The position numbers and the translations under genes are program-made. A stretch of DNA of 64,000 bases from Kitasatospora azatica KCTC 9699 (GTDB taxonomy: Bacteria; Actinomycetota; Actinomycetes; Streptomycetales; Streptomycetaceae): contig NZ_JQMO01000003.1 in NCBI RefSeq assembly GCF_000744785.1, positions 310,001 to 374,000 of the forward strand, in the 5' to 3' direction. Positions 44,033 to 51,883 of the stretch are shown here, piece by piece. The notes under the pieces are model-generated. The model searched no databases, was not told the DNA's origin, and was given only the letters and a program-made list of their open reading frames with translations. Numbering within the stretch: the stretch's first letter is position 1; every line of letters starts with the position of its first letter.

Positions 44033-45813
44033 CCGCCCAGTCCGCTCAGGCCGGTGGGCACGTGCATCTGCTTCACGGTCCGGCCTTCGCCGGTGTACAT
44101 GTGGACACCGCACGGCAGGCAGGGGTCGAAGCTGCGCACCGCGCGCATGATGTCGATGCCCTTGAAGTTCTCCGGGGTGTTCTCCTCGAAGATCGGCGTG
44201 TTCTGCACCGCGTCCTCGTAGGGGCCGGGTGTCCCGAACGTGTCGCGGGTGCTCGCGTTCCACGGGGTCGGCGGGTAGGGGTGGTAGTTGGCGATCTTGC
44301 CGTCCCGGATCACCAGGTGGTGCGAGAGGACCCCGCGCACGGCCTCGGTGAAGCCGACGCCCACACCCTCCTCGGGCACCTCGAACTTCTCCCAGGTCCG
44401 GGTGCGCCCGGCCCGCACCTCGGCGAGGCCCTTCTCGGCGAAGTGCAGTGCCACGGCGGCCGCGTAGGCCTGGAAGTAGGTGCGCGCGCGGTTGCGTTCC
44501 AGCGCGTTGCTCCACTTCGGGATCTTCCACTCGAAGGTGGCCTCCGGCTTGGTCATCGTCCTCGGCAGGTTGATCACCACGCTGTGGCCGGTGGCCTTGA
44601 CGTAGCCGATGTCGACCAGGCCGGAGAGCGCCGTGGACCAGAGCCGGGCGATCGGGCCACCGCCGGTGTCCAGCGCCAGGTAGTCCTTGCCGTCGAACCA
44701 GCGCGGCGACATCACCCAGCTGTACTTGTCGTCGAAGTTCCGCTTCTGCGGAGCCGGGATGGTGTGCTGGTTCCAGGGGTGGCGCGGATCGACCGGATTG
44801 CCGAGCGGGTCGTGGGTGACGAACTGCTCCTTGCCCTGCCAGTCCTCGTAGTAGGAGCTGCCGAGCAGGATCCGGATGCCCAGGTTGATCTCGGTGAGGT
44901 CGTTGGTGACGAGCTTGCCGTCCACCACGATGCCCGGGGTGACGAACATCCGCCGGCCCCAGTCGGTCATGTTGCGGTAGGTGAAGTCGCAGTACTCGGG
45001 GTCGTTGAGCGCGCCCCAGCAACCCAGCATGATCCGCCGGCGGCCGACCTCCTCGTAGCCGGGCAGCGCCTCGTAGAAGAAGTCGAAGAGGTCGTCGTGC
45101 AGCGGGACGACCCGCTTCATGAACTCCACGTACCGCATCAGGCGGCTCAGGTAGTCGGTGAAGAGCTGGACCGAGGCGACGGTGCCGGTGCCGCCCGGGT
45201 AGAGCGTGGAGGGGTGCACATGGCGGCCCTCCATGAGGCAGAACATCTCCCGGGTGTAGCGGCTGACCTGCAGCGCCTCACGGTAGAACTCGCCCTCGAT
45301 CGGATTGAGCGAGCGCATGATGTCGGCGATCGTCTTGTAGCCGTGCTCGCCGGCGTGCGGCGACGGGGTGCGCTCGGCGAGCTCCAGGACGCCCGGGTTG
45401 GTCTCCCGGACCATCTTCTCGCAGTAGTCCACCCCGACCAGGTTCTCCTGGAAGATGTTGTGGTCGAACATGTACTCCGCGGACTCGCCCAGGTTGATCA
45501 ACCACTCGCCCAGGTGCGGCGGTTTCACGCCGTAGGCCATGTTCTGCGCGTACACCGAGCAGGTCGCGTGGTTGTCGCCGCAGATACCGCAGATCCGGCT
45601 GGTGATGAAGTGCGCGTCCCGGGGGTCCTTGCCGCGCATGAAGACGCTGTAGCCGCGGAACACCGATGAGGTGCTGTAGCACTCGGCGACCCGCTTCTGC
45701 TTGAAGTCGATCTTCGTGTGGATGCCGAGGCTGCCCACGATCCGGGTGATCGGATCCCAGGACATCTCCGTCAGGCCGCTGCCGTCGCCGGCCGCCTTCG
45801 TCGTCGGTGCCAT
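44029..45813 (-). CDS. hhyL: Group 5 (1h) [NiFe] hydrogenase large subunit HhyL
   Basis: This 594-residue subunit holds the NiFe site. The N-terminal ligand motif is ITSRICGICGDNHAT (Cys75, Cys78), and the C-terminal motif FDPCLPCGVH (Cys565, Cys568). A 23-residue tail after His571 would be removed by the protease encoded in the operon. Long conserved blocks such as DPITRIVGSLGIHTKIDFKQ and CLMEGRHVHPSTLYPGG identify the actinobacterial high-affinity class. Start ATG 45813 fits the family; ATG 45837 adds eight residues. This class oxidises atmospheric H2 in streptomycete spores. Confidence 0.96.
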   Translation of the reverse strand: MAPTTKAAGDGSGLTEMSWDPITRIVGSLGIHTKIDFKQKRVAECYSTSSVFRGYSVFMRGKDPRDAHFITSRICGICGDNHATCSVYAQNMAYGVKPPHLGEWLINLGESAEYMFDHNIFQENLVGVDYCEKMVRETNPGVLELAERTPSPHAGEHGYKTIADIMRSLNPIEGEFYREALQVSRYTREMFCLMEGRHVHPSTLYPGGTGTVASVQLFTDYLSRLMRYVEFMKRVVPLHDDLFDFFYEALPGYEEVGRRRIMLGCWGALNDPEYCDFTYRNMTDWGRRMFVTPGIVVDGKLVTNDLTEINLGIRILLGSSYYEDWQGKEQFVTHDPLGNPVDPRHPWNQHTIPAPQKRNFDDKYSWVMSPRWFDGKDYLALDTGGGPIARLWSTALSGLVDIGYVKATGHSVVINLPRTMTKPEATFEWKIPKWSNALERNRARTYFQAYAAAVALHFAEKGLAEVRAGRTRTWEKFEVPEEGVGVGFTEAVRGVLSHHLVIRDGKIANYHPYPPTPWNASTRDTFGTPGPYEDAVQNTPIFEENTPENFKGIDIMRAVRSFDPCLPCGVHMYTGEGRTVKQMHVPTGLSGLGG

Positions 45814-45847
45814 CGTGTCTGCCGAGCCCTTCTTCATGCCGGGAGTT

Positions 45848-45911
45848 CTGCGGGACGCTGCGCTTGCGCGGGAGGCCGCGACTGCGCGGGACGCTGCGGT
45901 TGCGCGGGACT
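45848..45911. repeat. Direct repeat between hhyS and hhyL
   Basis: About 25 bases beginning TGCGGGACGCTGCG at 45849 recur with small changes at 45885, a 36-base period. The repeat fills most of the 100 bases between the two subunit genes. Confidence 0.7.
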
Positions 45912-45913
45912 GC

Positions 45914-46975
45914 TCACCACGGCTTGCGGTACCCGGTGGTCAGCTTCTGGCCGGTGTGGCGCCACTTCGGCTCCTTGTCCAGCGTCGACGCCGTGATCGA
46001 CCGCAGCCGGCGCACGACCGCGCCGTAGACGCCGCTGGCGGTGCTGGAGACCTTGGCGCCGGGCGGCTCGTCCATGAACGGCATGAACTTGTCCGGGAAT
46101 CCGGGCATCGTGCAGCCGATGCAGATGCCGCCCACGTTGGGGCAGCCGCCGAGGCCGTTCATCCAGCCGCGCTTGGGCACGTTGCACTTCACGACCGGCC
46201 CCCAACAGCCCAGCTTCACCAGGCACTTGGGAGAGTCGTAGGTGGTTGCGAACTGGCCCTGCTCGTAGTAGCCGGCCCGGTCGCACCCCTCGTGCACGGT
46301 GGCGCCGAAGAGCCAGGTCGGGCGCAGCTGCTCGTCCAGCGGGATCATCGGGGCCGCGCCGGTGGCCTGGTGCAGCAGGTAGACCAGCGTCTCGGAGAAG
46401 TTGTCGGGCTGGATCGGGCAGCCTGGCACGCAGACGATCGGGATGCCCGCCTTGGACTTCCAGTCCCAGCCGAGGTAGTCGGGCACGCCCATGGCGCCGG
46501 TCGGGTTGCCGGCCATCGCGTGGATGCCGCCGTAGGTCGCGCAGGTGCCGATGGCGACCACCGCGAGGGCCTTGGGGGCGAGCCGGTCCAGCCACTCGCT
46601 GGTGGTGATCGGCTGACCGGTCGCCGGATCGTCGCCGAACCCGCACCAGTAGCCTTCCTTCTTGATCGACTCGTTGGGGATCGAGCCCTCGACGACCAGC
46701 ACGAACGGGTCGATCTCGCCCCGCTCGCCCTTGAAGAACCACTCGATGAAGGTGTCGGCGCCCTGGACCGGGCCGCACTCGAAGTCGATCAGCGGCCAGT
46801 GCACCGCGATCTTGGGCAGGCCCGGAAGCGCACTGGTGGCGATCTCCTCGATGCTGGGCTGGGTGGCGGCGGTCAGCGACACGGAGTCGCCGTCGCAGCT
46901 CAGGCCGGCGTTGATCCAGAGGATGTGGATCACGGGCTCGTCGGTGGCGGGGGTCGCCTCAGCGGTGTCGGTCAT
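45914..46975 (-). CDS. hhyS: Group 5 (1h) [NiFe] hydrogenase small subunit HhyS
   Basis: This 353-residue subunit carries three Fe-S clusters. The proximal motif reads LSCDGDSVSL: Cys27 is kept but the next usual Cys is Asp30, giving the three-Cys one-Asp site known for the oxygen-tolerant actinobacterial type. Other cluster Cys lie in IGTCATYGG, CVPGCPI, HEGCDRAGYY, CLVKLGCWGP and GGCPNVGGICIGCTMPGF. There is no Tat signal, so the enzyme faces the cytoplasm. ATG 46975 follows GAGGAGG and overlaps the end of hypX by 17 bases. Confidence 0.96.
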   Translation of the reverse strand: MTDTAEATPATDEPVIHILWINAGLSCDGDSVSLTAATQPSIEEIATSALPGLPKIAVHWPLIDFECGPVQGADTFIEWFFKGERGEIDPFVLVVEGSIPNESIKKEGYWCGFGDDPATGQPITTSEWLDRLAPKALAVVAIGTCATYGGIHAMAGNPTGAMGVPDYLGWDWKSKAGIPIVCVPGCPIQPDNFSETLVYLLHQATGAAPMIPLDEQLRPTWLFGATVHEGCDRAGYYEQGQFATTYDSPKCLVKLGCWGPVVKCNVPKRGWMNGLGGCPNVGGICIGCTMPGFPDKFMPFMDEPPGAKVSSTASGVYGAVVRRLRSITASTLDKEPKWRHTGQKLTTGYRKPW

Positions 46976-48782
46976 GGGAAGCCTCCTCGTGGAGGTGGTC
47001 GCGAAGCCGGGTGTCCTTCCCAGGCTCCGGGGAATCGGGGCCGGAGGCGCCGTCGAACGGGGCCAATCCGGTGACGGCGGTCACCGGCCGTGACCGCTGT
47101 CGCGGCGGGGCGGCGGGTGGCTCCTTCCGCACGAACGCCCGCCGCAGCGCGTGGTAGGGCGCATCGGGGTCGAAGAAGATCCGGTGCATCCGGGCCAACT
47201 CCTCGTGCCGGTACGCGGCCAGCGGCTTGGCCGCCTCCTGGGCCTCGCGCGCCGCCTTCTTCGCGGCGATCCGCGCTCCGGTGACCGCCCCCGAGGAGGC
47301 CAGCCGCACCGCCCGCGCCCGGACCTCGGCGGCGAAGTCCTGCGGCGCGCAACCCAGCAGCCGGTCCACCAGGCCGAGCCGCTGCCCGGCCGCCGCGCTG
47401 AGCGGCAGCGCCCGGTCGGTGAGCCGCTCGGCCGTGCCGGCGCCCACCCGGCGGGGCAGCAGGTAGGTCCAGTACTCCGAACCGTAGAGACCCATCAGCC
47501 GGTAGTGCGGGTTGAGCACCGCGCCTGCCCTGCACCACACCTCGTCGGCCGCCAGCGCGAGCATGACGCCACCGGCCGCCGCGTTGCCGCCCAGGGCGGA
47601 GACGACCAGCCGGTCGGTGGTGTTCAGGACCGCCTCCACCAGGTCGTCCATCGCCTGGAGGTTGGCCCAGGACTCCGCGGCCGGATCGGCGGCGGCCTCG
47701 ATCACGTTGAGGTGGATCCCGTTGGAGAAGAAGTCCCGGTCGCCGCCCAGCACCAGGACCGAGGTGGGGCGCGAGCAGGCCTGCCGATAGGCGGCCAGCA
47801 GGCGGCGGCACTGGTCGGTGCTCATCGCGCCGCCGGGGAAGGAGAAGGAGAGGAACCCGGCCGCCCCCTGCTCCCGGTAGCGGATGTCGCTCCAGGCGGT
47901 GTCGGGGCCGTCGGGCAGCGCGGGGACCTCGGGCAGCTCGGGGATCTGTCCGGCCAGTGCGAGCGCGGCGGGCAGTTTGAACGGGCGCTCCTGCCCCGGG
48001 CGGCGCCGAGCCCGCAGTTGCGGGATCCAGACCGCTCCGTCGGTGGTGGCCCGACACACCGCGCCGGCCCGGGTGGCCAGCAACTCCCCCGGCGTACCTC
48101 GCAGTTCGTGCTCCTGATGGCCGCCGTGCAGATACCACTCCTGGCCGGCGAGGCGGTCCAGCACTCCGGGGTGGGAGTCGGCCGCGCGCAGCTTGCGCAG
48201 CACGGTGGCGGTGGAGTCGGCCTCCCACTGGATCAGCCGCAGCCGCTGCGCGAAGTACGGCCGGGGGCGGCCCTGTGGATCGGGCGTGCGCTGCGGCCGG
48301 GGGACGTACGACCCTGCGGCGCAGCGGTCGACCGCCAGCAGCAGCGCGGTCAGGGCGGCGTCGGAGACCTCGTTGCGGTAGAGGTCGCTCTTGCCGACGG
48401 ACGGCACCGGGCAGGGTTCCGAGGCCCAGACGTCACCGCCGTCCATCTCGGCGTTGGCCTGAAGAACCGTCACACCCCAGTGGGTGGCGCCCTCCTCGAT
48501 GGCCCAGTCCAGCGAGGAGGGCCCGCGGTCGCCGACCGGTCCGGGGTGCACGATCAGGCACGGGCAGCTGGACCACACGTCGGGCGGCAGCGCGGTCTTC
48601 AGCATCGGCGCCACGATCAGCCGAGGTCGGTGCAGCCGGACCGCCGCGCGCAGCGCGCCGTCGCGCTCCGCCGCTTCGCCGTTCAGCAGCGTGACGGACA
48701 CCTGGTGGCCTCGGTCGCCCAACTCCGCGTACGCGCGCTGGCTGAGACTGTTGAAGGCCGAGGCGACGAGCAGGATGTGCAT
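46959..48782 (-). CDS. hypX: HypX (HoxX-like), aerobic CO-ligand synthesis
   Basis: This 607-residue protein has an N-terminal formyltransferase-like domain (about 1-270, CLIVHPGPVGDRGPSSLDWA and GVTVLQANAEMDGGDVWA) and a C-terminal enoyl-CoA hydratase-like domain (about 285-540, GGDRDFFSNGIHLNVIE; SALGGNAAAGGVMLALA; LNPHYRLMGLYGSEYWTYLLP). In aerobic hydrogenase producers HypX makes the CO ligand from a formyl group through formyl-CoA. Placing it first in the operon fits an enzyme made in air. ATG 48782 follows GGGAGG. Only 137 bases separate it from the oxidoreductase gene upstream on the same strand. Confidence 0.92.
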   Translation of the reverse strand: MHILLVASAFNSLSQRAYAELGDRGHQVSVTLLNGEAAERDGALRAAVRLHRPRLIVAPMLKTALPPDVWSSCPCLIVHPGPVGDRGPSSLDWAIEEGATHWGVTVLQANAEMDGGDVWASEPCPVPSVGKSDLYRNEVSDAALTALLLAVDRCAAGSYVPRPQRTPDPQGRPRPYFAQRLRLIQWEADSTATVLRKLRAADSHPGVLDRLAGQEWYLHGGHQEHELRGTPGELLATRAGAVCRATTDGAVWIPQLRARRRPGQERPFKLPAALALAGQIPELPEVPALPDGPDTAWSDIRYREQGAAGFLSFSFPGGAMSTDQCRRLLAAYRQACSRPTSVLVLGGDRDFFSNGIHLNVIEAAADPAAESWANLQAMDDLVEAVLNTTDRLVVSALGGNAAAGGVMLALAADEVWCRAGAVLNPHYRLMGLYGSEYWTYLLPRRVGAGTAERLTDRALPLSAAAGQRLGLVDRLLGCAPQDFAAEVRARAVRLASSGAVTGARIAAKKAAREAQEAAKPLAAYRHEELARMHRIFFDPDAPYHALRRAFVRKEPPAAPPRQRSRPVTAVTGLAPFDGASGPDSPEPGKDTRLRDHLHEEASHDRHR

Positions 48783-48919
48783 GACAGCCTCCCGGCCGCC
48801 CGCAGGGGCAGCGGGTCCGGCCACCGCCGATGCTCGCGCCCCTCACGGCGCCGCCCCGGTCTGACAGGCCGTCGGCTCACCCGATAGCGCGAGCCCATCT
48901 GGCGGTAGCCGCCGGCTGC

Positions 48920-49846
48920 TCAGGCGACGGTGACCACGATCTTGCCGCGGGTGTGGCCCTCGGCGTTGAGGCGCTGTGCGTCGGCGGCCCGGTGCAGCGG
49001 GAAGGTCGCGGCGACCTCGACCTGCAGGCGGCCGCCCTCGGCGAGTTCGGTGAGCGCGGCGAGGTCACTGGCATCGGGACGGACGAAGACGTAGCGGCCG
49101 CCGAGGGCGAGCACCGCACCGTCGGCGATGGAGGCGAGCCGGCCGGCGGGGCCGAGCAGCGCGGGCGAGATCTGCAGGGCGTCGCCGCCGACCAGGTCCA
49201 GCACCGCGTCCACGCCCTGCGGCGCCAGTGCCCGGACCCGGTCCGCGAGTCCCTCGCCGTAGCTGACCGGCTCGGCGCCGAGGCCGCGCAGATAGTCGTG
49301 GTTGTGCTGGCCGGCGGTGCCGATCACCCGGGCGCCGAGGGCGCTGGCGATCTGCACGGCGAGCGAGCCGACGCCACCGGCGGCGGCGTGCACCAGCACG
49401 GTCTCGCCGGGCTTGACGGCCAGCGCCCCGGTGAGCGCCTGATAGGCGGTCAGGCCGGCCAGCGGCAGGCCGGCGGCCTGCTCGAAGCTGAGGTTGCGAG
49501 GCTTGCGAGCCAGGGTGCGGACGGGCGCGGCCACGTACTCCGCGAAGGTCCCGCGACCCACCATGTCCTCGCGGACATAGCCGATCACCTCGTCACCGGG
49601 GGCGAACTCGCTGACGCCGACGCCCACCTGCTCGACCACGCCGGCCACGTCCCAGCCGGGGATGACGGGGAAGACGGCGTCCATGACGCTGTCGAGGTAG
49701 CCCGCCTGGATCTTCCAGTCGACCGGGTTGACGGAGGCGGCCTTGACCTTGACCAGCACCGCGTCGGCACCGAGCTTGGGCTCGGGGACGTCGCCGTACT
49801 GCAGGACGTCGGGACCGCCGTAGGTGGCGTAGGTGATGGCCTTCAT
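48920..49846 (-). CDS. NADPH:quinone reductase-like (zinc-independent MDR) oxidoreductase
   Basis: This 308-residue medium-chain dehydrogenase-type protein starts MKAITYATYGGPDVLQYGDV. The catalytic-domain motif VKVKAASVNPVDWKIQAG and the NADP motif VLVHAAAGGVGSLAVQIA (about 145-162) are present, and zinc ligands are absent, as in quinone oxidoreductases. ATG 49846 follows GGAG. Upstream are a TTGACA promoter-like pair (49911-49940) and repeats of TTGA/TCAA, probably an operator. Function in the cell unknown; relation to the hydrogenase operon downstream is only positional. Confidence 0.9.
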   Translation of the reverse strand: MKAITYATYGGPDVLQYGDVPEPKLGADAVLVKVKAASVNPVDWKIQAGYLDSVMDAVFPVIPGWDVAGVVEQVGVGVSEFAPGDEVIGYVREDMVGRGTFAEYVAAPVRTLARKPRNLSFEQAAGLPLAGLTAYQALTGALAVKPGETVLVHAAAGGVGSLAVQIASALGARVIGTAGQHNHDYLRGLGAEPVSYGEGLADRVRALAPQGVDAVLDLVGGDALQISPALLGPAGRLASIADGAVLALGGRYVFVRPDASDLAALTELAEGGRLQVEVAATFPLHRAADAQRLNAEGHTRGKIVVTVA

Positions 49847-50362
49847 GGTGGTACTCCAAAGCAGAAAGATTTGACTTGCTTGATTGTTCAGCACCTCAAG
49901 TACTTCCTCGAAGTTATGCCTACATGATTGAGGATGTCAAGCATTCACCTCCTGGACTGTAGGGATCGTCCAGCCCCGCGCCGCTCACCCGCCCGCCGAT
50001 ATGGAGATTCATCCAGTAGCAGGCAGTAACCGACCCAGCTCTAATTGCTCCAACACGACACAGGGCCCCGCGACCTCCCACAAGAAGGCGCGACCCGCCG
50101 TGGCACCACCTCAACGAAACCGGATGTCGGCACCCTCACTCGCGATGGGAACGCCCCCCGGATAACCGTCCACCCAATGCAACGCCCGACCGTCCGCTCG
50201 CGCGCTGCCCGGCCGCCCCACCGCACGGCACACGTCACGCCCACTTCACCCCCTGCTTCACGCTCAGTTCACGGTTCACTGCGCAGCCCCCGTCATGCCC
50301 TGTCAGGCACGCCTCGCCGTCGTGCCATGCACGGCTGCCCTGCTGCCCCCACGGAGGTTCCG
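49847..50362. other. Divergent intergenic region
   Basis: No sizable gene is supported in these 516 bases. They hold the oxidoreductase promoter and a possible 18-codon minus-strand frame (49888-49944). The 49855-49945 part is clearly richer in A+T than its surroundings. The part next to the permease holds no clear hairpin or known riboswitch. Confidence 0.65.
49911..49940 (-). promoter_or_regulatory. Candidate housekeeping promoter of the oxidoreductase gene
   Basis: On the minus strand TTGACA (49940-49935) is followed after 18 bases by TAACTT (49916-49911). Repeats TTGACTTGCTTGA (49871-49883) and CTTGA-n12-TCAAG (49879-49900) lie just downstream and could bind a repressor. Confidence 0.45.
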
Positions 50363-51838
50363 ATGCAATCGACCGAGACCGACACACCCGCCAGACCCGG
50401 CCCCACCCAGGTCCACCCCGTCGACGAGGTACTGCCGCCGCCGAGGCTGGCGATCCTCGGCCTGCAACACGTCTTCATCATGTACGCCGGCGCGGTCGCG
50501 GTCCCCTTCATCGTGGGCAGCGCGCTCAAGCTCGACCTGCGCACGATCGCCCTGCTGGTCAACGCGGACCTGCTGGTCGCCGGCATCGCGACGATCATCC
50601 AGGCGGTCGGCATCTCGAAGATCTTCGGCGTCCGCCTGCCGGTGGTCGCCGGTGCGACCTTCACCGTGGTGAGCCCGATGATCACCATCGCCGCCAAGCA
50701 CGGGCTACCGACCGTCTACGGCGCGATGCTCTGTTCCGGCGTCTTCGGACTGCTCATCGCCAAGCCGTTCTCCAAGATGATCAAGTACTTCCCGCCACTG
50801 GTCTCCGGCACCGTGATCGCGATCATCGGCCTGTCGCTGATCGGCCCGGGAGCCGGGATGATCGCGGGGCACAACACCTCGGCCCCGGACTACGGCCAGG
50901 TCTCCCACATCGCCCTGGGCCTGGGCGTCATCGCGCTGATCGTCGTCTTCAGCAAGGTACTTCGCGGTTTCCTCGGCCAGATCGCGCCGCTGCTCGCGCT
51001 GGTCATCGGCACGCTGGCCTCGATCCCGATGCACCTGCTCAACCTCGACGGGGTCAAGTCGGCCGGCTGGTTCGGGATCTCCGCACCGTTCCACTTCGGC
51101 GCGCCGCGGTTCGACGCGGCGGCCATCATCTCCATGTGCATCGTCCTGCTGGTCACCTACACCGAGTCCACCGCCGACATGCTCGCGGTGGCCGAGATGA
51201 CCGGCAAGGAGCTCACCGACGCGGACATCGCCCGGGGTCTGGCCACTGACGGTCTGTCGGCCGTGCTCGGCGGCTGCATGAACTCCTTCCCGGACACCGC
51301 GTACGCCGAGAACGTGGGTCTGGTGCAGATGACCGGGGTCCGCTCCCGCTGGGTGGTCGCCGTCGCCGGCTGCTTCCTGCTGGTCATGGGGCTGGTGCCG
51401 AAGGTCGGCGCGTTCGTCGCGGCCGTGCCGGAACCCGTGGTCGGTGGCGCCGCGCTGGTCATGTTCGCCATGGTGACCGCGGTGGGCGTCCAGACGCTGA
51501 AGAAGGTCGACTTCACCGGCAACCACAACTTCCTGGTCGTCGCCGTCTCCCTCGGCGTCGGCATGCTGCCGGCCGTGGCCACCGACCCCTTCGGCAACGA
51601 GGTCTTCTTCAAGAACTTCCCGGACTGGACCCAGACCATCTTCGGCAGCCCGATCACCCTCACCGTCATCCTGGCCTTCGGGCTCAACCTGCTCTTCAAC
51701 CACCTCCACCTCGGGGCCCCGAAGCCGCCCGCCGGCGTGCCGCAGGAGCACGAGCAGGAACAGGAGCCGGAGCTGGAGCGGGAGACCGCGGCAGTCGCCG
51801 ACCCGGACGACACCCAACCCTCGGTCGCCGCGGTCTGA
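50363..51838 (+). CDS. Uracil-xanthine permease (NCS2 family)
   Basis: This 491-residue transporter should carry uracil or a purine base with H+ or Na+. It shows LAILGLQHVFIMYAGAVAVP at the first helix, VAGATFTVVSPMI, the signature region TYTESTADMLAVAEM, and CMNSFPDTAYAENVGLVQMTGV with GVRSRWVVAVAG. About 12-14 hydrophobic segments follow. The C-terminus from about residue 450 is a Glu-rich cytoplasmic tail. ATG 50363 follows GGAGG. Substrate within the family cannot be fixed. Confidence 0.92.
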   Translation: MQSTETDTPARPGPTQVHPVDEVLPPPRLAILGLQHVFIMYAGAVAVPFIVGSALKLDLRTIALLVNADLLVAGIATIIQAVGISKIFGVRLPVVAGATFTVVSPMITIAAKHGLPTVYGAMLCSGVFGLLIAKPFSKMIKYFPPLVSGTVIAIIGLSLIGPGAGMIAGHNTSAPDYGQVSHIALGLGVIALIVVFSKVLRGFLGQIAPLLALVIGTLASIPMHLLNLDGVKSAGWFGISAPFHFGAPRFDAAAIISMCIVLLVTYTESTADMLAVAEMTGKELTDADIARGLATDGLSAVLGGCMNSFPDTAYAENVGLVQMTGVRSRWVVAVAGCFLLVMGLVPKVGAFVAAVPEPVVGGAALVMFAMVTAVGVQTLKKVDFTGNHNFLVVAVSLGVGMLPAVATDPFGNEVFFKNFPDWTQTIFGSPITLTVILAFGLNLLFNHLHLGAPKPPAGVPQEHEQEQEPELERETAAVADPDDTQPSVAAV

Positions 51839-51883
51839 GCCGGCGGCTCGCCGCGCCGGCCCGGGCACCCACCGCCGCCCGGC

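Noticed and set aside
33880-48782. Whole region as a previously unknown type of hydrogenase
   Set aside because: The motifs of HhyL and HhyS, including the Asp-ligated cluster and lack of a signal peptide, match the known group 5/1h class; only the accessory genes remain undescribed.
49847-50362. Purine riboswitch ahead of the uracil/xanthine permease
   Set aside because: No three-way junction or conserved loop sequences of purine riboswitches could be recognised.
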